NCBI RefSeq assembly: GCF_020131355.1
Contig: NZ_JAHLEL010000014.1
Coordinates: 1-64,000, forward strand
Reading direction: 5' to 3'
Length of the DNA stretch: 64,000 nucleotides
Origin: Pseudonocardia sp. ICBG1293
Lineage (GTDB): Bacteria; Actinomycetota; Actinomycetes; Mycobacteriales; Pseudonocardiaceae
In this document: in pieces, positions 51,742 to 61,021 of the stretch
How the letters are laid out: each line of letters begins with the position of its first letter
Numbering within the stretch: the first letter of the stretch is position 1
Program-made: the position numbers and the translations under genes
The notes under the pieces: model-generated
What the model was told of the DNA's origin: nothing
What the model saw: only the letters and a program-made list of their open reading frames with translations
The model's database searches: none

Positions 51742-52674
51742 GTGGACGCGTGCGGTGAACGGTTCGTGATCGTCAGCGGGGACTCCCAGGCCGAGGTCGA
51801 CGAGGTGGGTGCGGCGCTGGCCGGCTTCTCGCAGGCCGGCCGGGTCCGGATCGAGCCGCACCCGCCGACCGTCCGCCCGGCGAAGGGCTCCGGCGCGGTG
51901 CTCGCACCCTGGCCGAACCGGGTCCGTGGCGGCGCGTGGACCCACCGCGGCGCCCCGATGCAGCTCGCGCTCACCGAGCCGGACGCCGGCAACGCCATCC
52001 ACGGCCTGCTGCGGCACGTCCCGTGGACGCCGGTGGACCGGGCGGGGGACCGGATCACGCTGTCCGCGGTGGCGCCGGTGCAGCCGGGCTGGCCGCAGCC
52101 GGTGCGGGTCACGGTGACCTACTCCGTCGGCCGTGACGGACTGACCGTCGCCACCGAGGTGGAGAACCTCGGCGACGCCCCGGTCCCCTTCGGTCTGGGC
52201 TTCCACCCGTACCTGCGGGTCGGTGACGTCCCGACCGACGAGCTGGAGCTCACCCTGTCCGCCCGGACCGAGCTGCCGCTGCGCGACCAGCTGCCCGACG
52301 GCCCCCCGCGCGCACTGGACAGGGCGGTCTCCCGGACCCGGCTGGCCGGGCTCGTCCTGGACAGCGCGTTCGGGGGCTGCACACCCGGCGACGGCCCCGA
52401 CGGCGGCGCCGACGGCCGGGTCCGGCACCGGGTCGGGTCCCGCGACGGCGGCGGCACCGAGCTGTGGGCGGACGCGGCGTTCGGCTGGGTGCAGGTCTTC
52501 ACCCCCGGGGACTTCCCGCGTCAGGGCCCGGACGGGGCCGTGACGGCGTCGCGGGCGATCGCGGTCGAGCCGATGACCTGCCCGCCGGACGCGCTGAACT
52601 CGGGCACCGACCTGATCGAGCTCGTCCCGGGGGAGTCGCAGGTGCTGCGGTGGGGTGTGCACGCCACCGGCTGA
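51742..52674 (+). CDS. Aldose 1-epimerase family protein
   Basis: A 310-residue galactose-mutarotase-fold protein: GSGAVLAPWPNRVRGGAWTH, NAIHGLLRHVPW (His), PFGLGFHPYLRV (His) and AVEPMTCPPDALNSGTDLIEL with the catalytic Glu region near the end. It interconverts alpha and beta anomers of aldoses such as galactose or glucose. GTG 51742; the nuclease-ATPase operon ends 26 bases upstream, so co-transcription is possible though functionally unrelated. galK lies 12 kb away. Confidence 0.87.
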   Translation: MDACGERFVIVSGDSQAEVDEVGAALAGFSQAGRVRIEPHPPTVRPAKGSGAVLAPWPNRVRGGAWTHRGAPMQLALTEPDAGNAIHGLLRHVPWTPVDRAGDRITLSAVAPVQPGWPQPVRVTVTYSVGRDGLTVATEVENLGDAPVPFGLGFHPYLRVGDVPTDELELTLSARTELPLRDQLPDGPPRALDRAVSRTRLAGLVLDSAFGGCTPGDGPDGGADGRVRHRVGSRDGGGTELWADAAFGWVQVFTPGDFPRQGPDGAVTASRAIAVEPMTCPPDALNSGTDLIELVPGESQVLRWGVHATG

Positions 52675-52745
52675 CCGCCACGGCGTGACCCGCGTCATGG
52701 TCCGGCCGGGGAATGCCGGCGAAGTCGTTGAACGCTCTACGGTTC

Positions 52746-53369
52746 GTGACTGTGGAGACCACGCATCCGGTGCAGCTTCCCCGACTCGACGAGGCCGGCC
52801 GTGCCGCGCTGTTCACCGAGGCCCGTACCGCCAACACCTTCACCGACGAGCCCGTCACCGACGAGACGCTCCGCTCGGTGTGGGACCTGGCCCAGTGGCC
52901 GCCGACCGCGGCGAACACCCAGCCGCTGCGGGTGACCTTCGTCCGCAGCGAGGAGGGCAAGCGGCGCCTGGTGCCGCTGCTCGCCGAGGGCAACCGGGCC
53001 AAGTCCGAGGCGGCCCCGGTCATCGCGGTCCTGGCCGTCGACCTGGACTTCCACGAGCACTCGGACACCACGTTCCCGATCCGCCCCGGCTTCCGCGAGG
53101 GCCTGGAGTCCCAGGGCTGCGAGGGGCGCGAGGCGATGGCCCGGTTCAACGCCTCGCTGCAGGTCGGTTACGTCCTGCTGGCCGCCCGTGCGCTCGGCCT
53201 CGCCACCGGCCCGATGGCCGGGTTCGACGCCGACGCGGTGACCGAGGAGTTCTTCCCCGGTGGACGGCACCGGGTGCTGCTGGTGGTCAACCTGGGTCAC
53301 CCCGGCCCGGACGCCTGGCACCCGCGGCTGCCCCGCCTCGCGGCGGAGCAGGTCCTCGACTTCGCCTGA
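52746..53369 (+). CDS. Nitroreductase-family NAD(P)H oxidoreductase (RutE/HadB-like)
   Basis: About 207 residues of FMN-dependent nitroreductase fold: LFTEARTANTFTDEPVTDETLRSVWDLAQWPPTAANTQPLRV at the N-terminus and ALGLATGPMAGFDADAVTEEFFP later. The pattern is that of RutE-like 3-hydroxypropanoate/malonic semialdehyde reductases. The start is uncertain (ATG 52713, GTG 52746 or 52752); I chose 52746 from the family length. It ends in a strong shared hairpin with the convergent esterase gene. Confidence 0.85.
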   Translation: MTVETTHPVQLPRLDEAGRAALFTEARTANTFTDEPVTDETLRSVWDLAQWPPTAANTQPLRVTFVRSEEGKRRLVPLLAEGNRAKSEAAPVIAVLAVDLDFHEHSDTTFPIRPGFREGLESQGCEGREAMARFNASLQVGYVLLAARALGLATGPMAGFDADAVTEEFFPGGRHRVLLVVNLGHPGPDAWHPRLPRLAAEQVLDFA

Positions 53370-53382
53370 GACACCCCCGCCC

Positions 53383-53415
53383 GTGACGGCGCGGCGCAGC
53401 GCACCGCGCCGTCAC
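53383..53415. terminator. Strong bidirectional terminator hairpin
   Basis: A perfect 12-bp stem, GTGACGGCGCGG (53383-53394) with CCGCGCCGTCAC (53404-53415), and a 9-base loop. It lies between convergent genes and contains the TGA stop of the minus-strand esterase gene. It probably ends both the nitroreductase gene and the long carnitine operon. Confidence 0.8.
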
Positions 53416-54539
53416 AGACAGGTGTGCAGCGCCGCCAGCAGTTCCGAGGCCCGGTCGTCGACGTCCTCGGCCCGCATCTCGTTGGTGAGGAACGAGAAGC
53501 CGAGCTCCCGGTCGGGCCAGGCGCCGTGCCGCCCGCCCCCCGCGCCGCTGTGGCCGAAGGCGACCCGCTCCGGTCCGTAGGTGCCGATCGGGTCGGCGAG
53601 CTCGAAGCCCAGCCCGAACCGCAGCGGCCGGTCGTTGATCGCGTCGGTGCCCTCGGACCAGGTCCTCGTGGCCTGGGCCAGTGCCGCGGCCGGCACCGGT
53701 GACGTCCCCGGTACGCACAGCGCCGCGTAGAACCGGGCCATCGCGGGCGCACCCGCCAGGCCGGCACCGGACAGGGCGCCACTGCGGTGGTAGGCGGGGC
53801 TGTCGGGCAGGTCCGGCTCCTCGAGCAGCATCCGGTACATCCGCTCGACCAGCCGCCGGCGGTGCGGGTCGGTGAGGAACGTGGAGATCCGGTAGTCGGG
53901 GTCGCGCACGATCCGCGCCGGTGCGGGCGGGTCCTCGCCCAGGAACACCCGGGCACCGGGGACCTGCGCCACGGTGTCGCGTACGACCGCGCGGGGGTCG
54001 CGCCCGGTGACCCGTGCCAGCAGCTCCGCGGCCATCGCCCCGTAGGTCGTCGGGTGGTAGGCGACCCGGGTGCCCGGCTCCCAGATCGGCTCCTGGCGGG
54101 CCAGCACCGCGGCACAGGCCCGGTCGTCGAGCCGCTGGGCCGGGGACGGCTCGGGGTCGGTGTAGGGGAGCCCGACGGTGTGCGACAGCACCTGGCCGAC
54201 GGTGACGTGCTCCTTGCCGCCCCCGGCGAACTCCGGCCAGTACCGGGACACCGGGGCGTCCGGGTCGAGCCGGTCGGCGACCGCGGCGCAGCCGGCCGCG
54301 GTCAGTCCCTTGGTGCCGGAGAACAGGACCGCCACCGTGTTCGCCGCCCAGGGGCGTCCGGTGGCGGGGTCGGCGAGGCCGCCGTGCAGCTCGACGAGCG
54401 GCTCCCCGCCGCGGACCACCGAGAACGCGACCCCCGCGTGCGAGCCCGCGAGCACCGTCGCGAACGCGTCGGCGACGGCGGAGAACCCGGGCGCGACGGT
54501 GCCGTGCACCCGGTGGCCGTCGGCCGGACCGGCGGTCAT
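53412..54539 (-). CDS. Serine hydrolase, beta-lactamase (EstB) family
   Basis: The 375-residue product has the SxxK motif as LFSGTKG (nucleophile Ser and Lys), YHPTTYG in the place of YxN, and HSGAGGGRHGAW near the C-terminus where class C enzymes have KTG. These features mark the esterase/peptidase branch rather than true beta-lactamases. No signal peptide is seen, so it should be cytoplasmic. It is the last gene of the operon starting at 62833, overlapping the ATPase gene by 4 bases. An ester linked to carnitine is a reasonable candidate substrate. Confidence 0.85.
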   Translation of the reverse strand: MTAGPADGHRVHGTVAPGFSAVADAFATVLAGSHAGVAFSVVRGGEPLVELHGGLADPATGRPWAANTVAVLFSGTKGLTAAGCAAVADRLDPDAPVSRYWPEFAGGGKEHVTVGQVLSHTVGLPYTDPEPSPAQRLDDRACAAVLARQEPIWEPGTRVAYHPTTYGAMAAELLARVTGRDPRAVVRDTVAQVPGARVFLGEDPPAPARIVRDPDYRISTFLTDPHRRRLVERMYRMLLEEPDLPDSPAYHRSGALSGAGLAGAPAMARFYAALCVPGTSPVPAAALAQATRTWSEGTDAINDRPLRFGLGFELADPIGTYGPERVAFGHSGAGGGRHGAWPDRELGFSFLTNEMRAEDVDDRASELLAALHTCL

Positions 54540-56131
54540 CGGACCGCGGCCATCGACGGTGTGTGCGCCAGCAGCTCACGGGTGTAGTCGTGGGCGGGGT
54601 CGGTGAGGACCTCGGACACGGTGCCCTGCTCGACGATCCGGCCGCCCTGCAGCACCGCGATCCGGTCGGCGACCTCGCGGGCGAGCGCGATGTTGTGGGT
54701 CACGAACACCATCGCGGTGCCGAGCTCGCGGCGGACCGTGGCCAGCAGGTCCAGGATCGCGGCCTGCACCGACACGTCCAGCGCCGAGGTCACCTCGTCG
54801 CACACGAGGACGTCGGGCGCGGTGACCAGGGCGCGGGCGATCGCCGCACGCTGGCGCTCGCCGCCGGACAGCGACCCGGGGTAGCGCCCGGCGAAGCTCT
54901 CGTCCAGCCGGACCTGGCGCAGCATGTCGAGCACCCGCGCCCGGCGGGCCCCGGCGTCGGCGTCGGTCAGGTGGCGCAGCGGGACCTCCAGCGACCCGGC
55001 CAGGGTGCGGCGCGGGTTGAGCGAGGCGAACGGGCTCTGGAACACGTACTGGACGCTGCGCAGCTGGGCGTAGGTGCGCGGGGTCGTGAGCTCCTCGCCC
55101 TTGAGCGTGAGCGTGCCGGAGTCCAGGGTGAGCAGCCCGGACAGACCACGGGCCAGGGTCGTCTTGCCCGAGCCGGACTCGCCGAGCAGCATCAGGCACT
55201 CGCCGGGCCACAGCTCCAGGTCGACGCCGTCGAGGACGGTCCGCGAGCCGTACCGCTTCCCGGCACCGGACATCCGCAGCAGCGGCTCGCCCGCCCCGTC
55301 CCCGGACGGCACCGGGTCCCGCTCGACGTGCCGGTCCAGGTCGGGCACGGCGGCGATCAGCCCCCGGGTGTAGGCGTGCTCGGGTGCGGTGAGGACCCGG
55401 GCCACCGGTCCGGTCTCGACGACCTCGCCGGCCTGCATGACCGCCACCCGGTCGGCCAGCCCGGCGACGACGGCGAGGTCGTGGGTGATGTAGAGCGCCG
55501 CAGTCCCCGAGCGGGTCACCAGCTCCCGCACGGTGTCCAGGACGAGGTCCTGGGTGGTGACGTCGAGACCGGTGGTCGGCTCGTCGAGCACCACGACGTC
55601 GGGCCGGTTCGCGAACGCGGCGGCGATCCCGACCCGCTGCTGCTGGCCGCCGGAGAGCTGGTGCGGGTAGCGGGCCAGGAACGCGTCGTCGTGCGGCAGG
55701 CCGACGTCGGCGAGGACCTCTCGGACCCGCGCGTCGACGTCGCCCTCGTAGGCGTGGGCCTCCAGGACCTCCGCGACCTGGGTGTCGACCCGCAGCAGCG
55801 GGTTCAGCGACAGGGCCGGGTCCTGCGGGACGTAGCTGACCAGACGGCCCCGGATCCCGCGCAGCGTGACGGGGTCCAGGGTGAGCAGGTCGTCGTGGGT
55901 CTCGGTGTGGCCGTGGAAGACCATCGTGCCGCCGGTGTGCACCAGGCCGGTCCGGAAGTGGCCGAGCGCGGCCAGCGCCGCCGTCGTCTTCCCGGAGCCG
56001 GACTCGCCGACCAGCGCGAGGATCTCACCCGGGGCGACGGCGTAGTCGACGCCGTGCAGCACCTCCCGCCCGCCGGTGGTGGACACCCGCAGGCCGGTGC
56101 AGGCGATGGTGGGTGACTCGGTGGCGGTCAT
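54536..56131 (-). CDS. ABC importer ATPase, two fused nucleotide-binding domains (DppD-DppF)
   Basis: A 531-residue double ATPase. Domain 1: GESGSGKTTAALAAL (Walker A), SGGQQQRVGIAAAF, VVVLDEPTTGLDVTTQ (Walker B). Domain 2 from about 275: GESGSGKTTLARGLSG, SLSGGERQRAAIARAL, LVCDEVTSALDVSVQ. FQSPFASLNPRRT is typical of dipeptide/nickel (Opp/Dpp) ATPases. It powers the importer with the two permeases and the binding protein just upstream; overlaps of 4 bases on both sides. Confidence 0.93.
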   Translation of the reverse strand: MTATESPTIACTGLRVSTTGGREVLHGVDYAVAPGEILALVGESGSGKTTAALAALGHFRTGLVHTGGTMVFHGHTETHDDLLTLDPVTLRGIRGRLVSYVPQDPALSLNPLLRVDTQVAEVLEAHAYEGDVDARVREVLADVGLPHDDAFLARYPHQLSGGQQQRVGIAAAFANRPDVVVLDEPTTGLDVTTQDLVLDTVRELVTRSGTAALYITHDLAVVAGLADRVAVMQAGEVVETGPVARVLTAPEHAYTRGLIAAVPDLDRHVERDPVPSGDGAGEPLLRMSGAGKRYGSRTVLDGVDLELWPGECLMLLGESGSGKTTLARGLSGLLTLDSGTLTLKGEELTTPRTYAQLRSVQYVFQSPFASLNPRRTLAGSLEVPLRHLTDADAGARRARVLDMLRQVRLDESFAGRYPGSLSGGERQRAAIARALVTAPDVLVCDEVTSALDVSVQAAILDLLATVRRELGTAMVFVTHNIALAREVADRIAVLQGGRIVEQGTVSEVLTDPAHDYTRELLAHTPSMAAVR

Positions 56132-57003
56132 GCGCCCTCCCCGGTGGTGTCCGCCGACTCCTTGGCCAGGGCGTCGGTGATCATGTTCGTGCCGACGGTG
56201 AGGACCGCGATGGCCAGTACCGGCAGCAGCACGCCCCACGGGGCGACGATCAGCGCGATCCGGTTCTCGTTGATCTGCAGTCCCCAGTCCGCGGCCGGCG
56301 GCTGGACCCCGAGGCCGAGGAACGACAGCGAGGCGATGTAGCCGATCGAGTAGGTCAGCCGCAGACCCAGCTCCACCATCAGCGGGCCGGTGATGTTCGG
56401 CAGGATCTCGGTGCCGAGGATGCGCCGGCGCGGGACGCCGTACATCCGGGCGGCCAGGACGTAGTCCTGACCGGCGACCGACAGCGTCGCCTGCCGGGCG
56501 ACCCGTGCCACCCGGGGGATGTGCGAGATCCCGATGACCAGCACCAGCAGCCAGCCCGACGAGCCGAGCACGGCGACCGCGAGCAGCGCCAGCACCAGCT
56601 GCGGGAACGACAGCAGCACGTCGCCGCCGCGCATGATCAGCGTGTCCAGCCGGCCGCCGGAGTACCCGGCGAGCATCCCGGCGGCGGCCCCGCCGACCAG
56701 CCCGACCGCGGTCGCGGCGAGGGCGTAGAGCAGCACCGGGCCGCCGCCGGCGAGGAAGCGGGTGAGCACGTCGCGGCCGAGGTCGTCGGTGCCGGCGACG
56801 CCGTCCTGGCCGAACGGCCGCCCGGCGAAGTCGTCGACGCCGAACCCGGTCAGCAGCGGCCCGAGCACGGGGCCGAGCACCGCGACGGCCACCACCACCA
56901 GGGTCAGCGCGGCGCCGATCCGGGCCTGCCGGCGCCGGAAGGTGCGCCGCAGCAGCCCGGCCGGCGCGGAGCCCGCGGTCACAGGGGGGTCCACCACGCT
57001 CAT
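56128..57003 (-). CDS. ABC importer permease, DppC type
   Basis: The 291-residue permease has six or so membrane helices. LGTDDLGRDV-like sequence (VAGTDDLGRDVLTRFL) and the EAA loop ARMYGVPRRRILGTEILPNI are typical of DppC/OppC. It forms a heterodimer with the DppB-type protein and contacts the fused ATPase. 4-base overlaps join it to both neighbours. Confidence 0.92.
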   Translation of the reverse strand: MSVVDPPVTAGSAPAGLLRRTFRRRQARIGAALTLVVVAVAVLGPVLGPLLTGFGVDDFAGRPFGQDGVAGTDDLGRDVLTRFLAGGGPVLLYALAATAVGLVGGAAAGMLAGYSGGRLDTLIMRGGDVLLSFPQLVLALLAVAVLGSSGWLLVLVIGISHIPRVARVARQATLSVAGQDYVLAARMYGVPRRRILGTEILPNITGPLMVELGLRLTYSIGYIASLSFLGLGVQPPAADWGLQINENRIALIVAPWGVLLPVLAIAVLTVGTNMITDALAKESADTTGEGA

Positions 57004-57968
57004 CGGACACCTCCGGAGTTGCGGATCCGCGGGTCGGCGAGGATCCCGGCCACGTCGGCGGCCAGGTTGACCACGACGTAGAACGCGGCGATCAGCATCG
57101 AGATCGCCTGGACCACCTGGACGTCGCGGTTGTTGACCGCGTCGATCAGGGCCTGGCCGATGCCCGGGTAGCGGAACAGGAACTCCACGACGACGACCCC
57201 GCCGGCCAGCCAGGCCAGCTGCAGGGCCAGCACCTGGGCGACCGGCCCGACGGTGTGCGGGACGGCGTGGCGCAGCAGCACCGTGCGTTCGGGCAGGCCC
57301 TTGAGCCGTGCCATCTCGACGAACCCGGTGTCGAAGGTCTCCGACAGCGTCGCCCGGGTCATCCGGACGACGTAGGGGATCACCACCAGGGCCAGGGTCA
57401 GCACCGGCAGCACGAGCTGCTCGGGCCGGGTCCAGACGGGCTCTCCGGGCCGGGCGATGGTGACCGAGGGCAGGACCCGCAGCACCGAGGTCGCGAACAG
57501 CACGACGAGCAGCACGCCGATGACGAACTCGGGCAGCGCGGCCAGCACCAGGCTGGTTCCCGACAGCGCCGAGTCGGTGCGGGTGCCGCGGCGGACCGCG
57601 GCCCAGGCGCCCAGCGCCAGGGCGACCGGGGTCGCGACGACCGCGGTCAGCACCAGCAGCACCCCGGACGCGGCGATCCGGCCGCCGAGCAGCTCGGTCA
57701 CCGGGCCCTGGGTGGCCGCGGAGTAGCCGAGGTCCCCGGTGAGCACCCCGCCCAGCCACCCGAGGTACCGCTCCCAGACCGGCCGGTCCAGGCCGAGCTG
57801 CGCGGTCAGCGCCGCGACGCGCTCGGGGGTGGCCTGCTGGCCGAGGATGGCGCGGGCCGGGTCACCGGGCAGCAGCAGGGTCGCGGCGAAGACCAGCAGC
57901 GACACCACGAACAGCACCAGCACGCTGACCAGCAGCCGTTGGAGGATCATCTTCGTCAGCAGGTTCAC
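57000..57968 (-). CDS. ABC importer permease, DppB type
   Basis: A 322-residue permease: MILQRLLVSVLVLFVVSLLVF, LPGDPARAILGQQATPERVAAL (DppB N-terminal loop), and the EAA loop ARLKGLPERTVLLRHAVPHTV. It pairs with the DppC-type permease. GTG 57968 overlaps the stop of the binding-protein gene (GTGA). Confidence 0.92.
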   Translation of the reverse strand: MNLLTKMILQRLLVSVLVLFVVSLLVFAATLLLPGDPARAILGQQATPERVAALTAQLGLDRPVWERYLGWLGGVLTGDLGYSAATQGPVTELLGGRIAASGVLLVLTAVVATPVALALGAWAAVRRGTRTDSALSGTSLVLAALPEFVIGVLLVVLFATSVLRVLPSVTIARPGEPVWTRPEQLVLPVLTLALVVIPYVVRMTRATLSETFDTGFVEMARLKGLPERTVLLRHAVPHTVGPVAQVLALQLAWLAGGVVVVEFLFRYPGIGQALIDAVNNRDVQVVQAISMLIAAFYVVVNLAADVAGILADPRIRNSGGVR

Positions 57969-59521
57969 GCCCCCACCCACGCCTTCCGGAACTCGTAGCC
58001 GGACAGGGACAGCCCGGTCCGGCTCGGCGTGAGACCGCCGACGTAGGCCTGGTGCGCGTCGACCCGGTTCGGAAAGCCCCAGATGAGGTAGCCGCCCCGG
58101 TCGTACTCGATGCGCTGGGCACTGCGGACCAGCTCGCCGCGCCGGGTCGCGTCCACCTCGGCGCGGGCCCGGCGCACGATCCGGATGTACTCCGCGTCGT
58201 TCCAGTGCGTCTCGTTGAACGGCGAGTCCGGCAGCGACGAGGACCCGGCCTGCGGCAGGTAGTTGCGGGTGTTCCAGAAGCTCTGCGCGAACTCCCACTG
58301 CAGGTACTGGTCGGAGAAGAAGGTGGAGGTGTCCACCCGGCGCAGCCCGATGTCGATGCCGGCCGCGCGGGCCTGGGTGACCAGGACCTGTGCCGACTCC
58401 ACCGAGCCGGCCTGGATCGGCGAGGTCACCAGCTCCAGCGACAGGTTCGGCTTCCCGGCGGCGGCGAGCAGGTCCCGCGCCCGCTCCAGGTCCTGGTCGC
58501 GGCGGGGAGCCAGGAAGTCGGGGTCGAAGCGGCCGTAGAGGTCACCCGCCGGCGCGCCCTGACCCGACAGCACCTGGCCGACCATCTCGCCGCGGCCGGT
58601 GGCCAGCCGCAACGCCTGCCGGACCCGGACGTCGTCGAACGGCTCGACGTCGACCCGCATGGTGAACGGCAGCCAGCTCCCGGTCTCGGCGGTGAGCAGC
58701 GCGATCGAGTCGTAGGCGCCGACCACCTCGGTCAGCGACAGCGGGACCTGGTCGATCGCGTCGACCTGCCCGGACAGCAACGCGTTGATCCGGGCGTCCT
58801 CCTCGCTGAAGTTGATCAGCTCGAGGCGGTCGACCCACGGCTGGTCCGGACGCCAGTACCCGTCGTGTCGTACGAAGACGCTCTGCTGGCCGGGGGAGAA
58901 CGACTCGAACCGGAACGCACCGGTGCCGACCGGACGGTCGAGGGAGAAGTCCGCGGGGACGATCCCGCAGCTGTACTCGGCCAGGTACTGGTCGAACACC
59001 GGCCCGGGCTCGCTGAGCACGAACCGGACCCGGTCGTCACCGATCACGACGACCTCGCGCAGCGTCTCCAGCTGGGCGGCACCGGACTTCGGGTCGTCGG
59101 GGTCGGTGATCCGCCGGAACGTCGCGACGACGTCGTCGGGGGTCACCGGGCGCCCGTCGTGGAAGGTGATGCCGGGCCGGATCCTCGCGGTCCAGCTGCG
59201 GGCGCCGGGGTCGGGCCGCACGGACTCGGCGACGGCGGGCTGCAGCGTGTAGGCGTTGTCCCAGCGAACCAGGGGCTCGTAGAGGCTGATGACGCGGGCG
59301 ATGTCCGGGTTCGTGGCGGGGCTGTGCGGGTCGAGGGTGTCCGACGAGCCTCCGCCGGTCACCCCCACCCGCAGGACGCCGCCGCGACGGGGGGCTCCGG
59401 CCTCACGGGCCGTCGCCGGTCCGCCGCAGCCGGCCAGGAAGGCCGCTGCGGCCAGGCCGGCCGCTCCGCCCAGCAGGCGCCGGCGGGTGAGCCCGCCGTG
59501 CGCCACTGTCGGGCTGGTCAT
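57965..59521 (-). CDS. Solute-binding lipoprotein, family 5 (Opp/Dpp), Tat-type signal
   Basis: The 518-residue protein starts with GGLTRRRLLGGAAGLAAAAF and the lipobox LAGC, so a twin-arginine pair and lipidation occur together: export folded through Tat, then membrane anchoring. The SBP_bac_5 domain includes LYEPLVRWDN, ITFHDGRPVTPDDVVATFRR, PVGTGAFRFESFSPGQ and VRQALRLATGRGEMV. It gives the importer its specificity, unknown from sequence. GAGGAGACAC precedes the ATG. Its place after cdhCAB suggests carnitine or an acyl derivative. Confidence 0.92.
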   Translation of the reverse strand: MTSPTVAHGGLTRRRLLGGAAGLAAAAFLAGCGGPATAREAGAPRRGGVLRVGVTGGGSSDTLDPHSPATNPDIARVISLYEPLVRWDNAYTLQPAVAESVRPDPGARSWTARIRPGITFHDGRPVTPDDVVATFRRITDPDDPKSGAAQLETLREVVVIGDDRVRFVLSEPGPVFDQYLAEYSCGIVPADFSLDRPVGTGAFRFESFSPGQQSVFVRHDGYWRPDQPWVDRLELINFSEEDARINALLSGQVDAIDQVPLSLTEVVGAYDSIALLTAETGSWLPFTMRVDVEPFDDVRVRQALRLATGRGEMVGQVLSGQGAPAGDLYGRFDPDFLAPRRDQDLERARDLLAAAGKPNLSLELVTSPIQAGSVESAQVLVTQARAAGIDIGLRRVDTSTFFSDQYLQWEFAQSFWNTRNYLPQAGSSSLPDSPFNETHWNDAEYIRIVRRARAEVDATRRGELVRSAQRIEYDRGGYLIWGFPNRVDAHQAYVGGLTPSRTGLSLSGYEFRKAWVGA

Positions 59522-59541
59522 GAACGTGTCTCCTCGCAGAG

Positions 59542-59562
59542 GGCCCCGGTCGCGCCGGGGCC
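59542..59562 (-). terminator. Hairpin between cdhB and the ABC genes
   Basis: A perfect 8-bp stem, GGCCCCGG (59542-59549) and CCGGGGCC (59555-59562), loop TCGCG, lies in the only non-overlapping gap (56 bp) of the operon. It may attenuate or partly terminate transcription, or protect processed ends, so that enzyme and transporter levels differ. Confidence 0.5.
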
Positions 59563-59577
59563 GCGGTCTCGGGCCCA

Positions 59578-60051
59578 TCACGTCGAGGGGCGATGCACCT
59601 CCTCCCGGCCGATGGCCGCGATCGCCCGGCCCGCGTGCTCCGGTTCACCCGGGAGCACGAGCGAGTCGAGGGCGGCGGCGACGTCGTCGGGGAACGGTGC
59701 GGTCCCGCCGGGGCCGACGTGCAGGCACATCAGCTCCTCGGTCGCCCGCAGCCGCCCGTCCACGTGCAGCTCGTGCCACAGGCGCAGCCGCTTCGCGTCC
59801 CGGCCCAGCACCCGGGTGCGGACCTCCAGCACGGCGTCCGGCCCGATCTCGCGCAGGTACCGGACGTGCCCCTCGACGGTGTAGAGCGAGCAGCCGGTGG
59901 CCGCGCGGTACCCGGGGTCCATGCCGGTCCGGTCCATCAACGCGGTCGTGGCGTCGCCGAACACGAGCACGTAGTACGGCTCGGACAGGTGACCGTTGTA
60001 GTCGATCCACTCCGGGCGGACGGTGTCGGTGTGGCGCAGCGGTTCAGGCAC
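59578..60051 (-). CDS. cdhB: Hotdog-fold thioesterase, betainyl-CoA type
   Basis: The 157-residue 4HBT-fold protein reads VRPEWIDYNGHLSEPYYVLVFGDATTALMD (Asp and Asn-Gly-His of the active loop) and SLYTVEGHVRYLREIGPDAVLEV. In Pseudomonas the thioesterase CdhB next to cdhA and cdhC hydrolyses betainyl-CoA to glycine betaine. The same three neighbours occur here in the order cdhC-cdhA-cdhB, so the assignment rests on synteny plus family. It overlaps cdhA by 8 bases. Confidence 0.82.
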   Translation of the reverse strand: MPEPLRHTDTVRPEWIDYNGHLSEPYYVLVFGDATTALMDRTGMDPGYRAATGCSLYTVEGHVRYLREIGPDAVLEVRTRVLGRDAKRLRLWHELHVDGRLRATEELMCLHVGPGGTAPFPDDVAAALDSLVLPGEPEHAGRAIAAIGREEVHRPST

Positions 60052-61021
60052 CGGCGCCCCCGGCGGCACGGGCCGCGTCCACCGCCCGGCGCACCGCGAT
60101 GACCGCGCGGTCGCGTTCGGCGACGAGCTCGGCCATCGGCCGGCCACCGGCGGAGACCTCGGCCCCGGCGACCATGTCGTCGCGCAGCTCCTGCGTCAGC
60201 TCGGGGGCCTCCAGGCGGGTCCACGGCGCCTTCAGCGACGGTCCGAAGTGGTCGAGCATGTGCGCCATCCCGCCCTGCCCGCCGGCCAGGTGGAAGGTCA
60301 GGCAGGGGCCGTGCACCGGCCAGCGCAGCCCGGGTCCGTCGGTGATCGAGCGGTCGATCTCCTCGGGGGTGGCCTCACCGGCGGCGACCATGTGCAGCGC
60401 CTCGCGCCAGATGGCCTCCTGCAGCCGGTTCGCGATGAACCCGGGCAGCTCCCGTTCCATCTCGATCACCGACTTGCCGATGTGCCGGTAGAAGTCGGCG
60501 GCCCGCGAGGCGACCCAGCCCTCGGTCCGTTCCCCGCCGACGACCTCGACCAGCGGGATCAGGTACGGCGGGTTGAACGGGTGCCCGACGACGAGCCGGC
60601 CCGGCTCGGCCGCCTCGGTCGCCATGTCGGTCATCGGGAAGCCCGACGTCGACGAGGCCACCACCACGTCCGGTCCGGCGGCCACCGCGGCCGCGGCCAG
60701 CTCGGCGAGCAGCGAGCGCTTGAGCTCCAGGTCCTCCGGGGCGCTCTCCTGCACGAAGTCCGAGCCGGCGACGGCCTCGGCGGCGGTCGGGAACACGGTG
60801 ATCGCACCCGGGTCCGCGTCCGGCGCCAGGCCCAGCTCGGTGAGCGCGGGCCAGGCGGCGTCGACCACCCGGCGCAGCTTCTCCTCGGCGTCCGGGGCCG
60901 GGTCCCAGGCGCGCACGGTCAGCCCGCGGGACAGGAAGTAGGCCGCCCAGCCGGCGCCGATCACGCCGGCGCCGATGCAGGCGACGGTGCGGATGTCGGT
61001 GACGGGACGCAGCTCAGGCAC
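60044..61021 (-). CDS. cdhA: L-carnitine 3-dehydrogenase
   Basis: A 325-residue NAD-dependent dehydrogenase: [21 protein letters not shown] (Rossmann), [55 protein letters not shown] and the L-carnitine-dehydrogenase-like blocks [17 protein letters not shown] and [20 protein letters not shown]. It oxidises L-carnitine to 3-dehydrocarnitine. GTG 61021 overlaps the cdhC stop by 8 bases, mirroring the cdhA-cdhB junction. Confidence 0.9.
   Translation of the reverse strand: MPELRPVTDIRTVACIGAGVIGAGWAAYFLSRGLTVRAWDPAPDAEEKLRRVVDAAWPALTELGLAPDADPGAITVFPTAAEAVAGSDFVQESAPEDLELKRSLLAELAAAAVAAGPDVVVASSTSGFPMTDMATEAAEPGRLVVGHPFNPPYLIPLVEVVGGERTEGWVASRAADFYRHIGKSVIEMERELPGFIANRLQEAIWREALHMVAAGEATPEEIDRSITDGPGLRWPVHGPCLTFHLAGGQGGMAHMLDHFGPSLKAPWTRLEAPELTQELRDDMVAGAEVSAGGRPMAELVAERDRAVIAVRRAVDAARAAGGAGA

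Noticed and set aside
53412..54539. True beta-lactamase (resistance gene)
   Set aside because: It lacks a signal peptide and the KTG triad and lies in a metabolic operon; the EstB-like esterase branch fits better.
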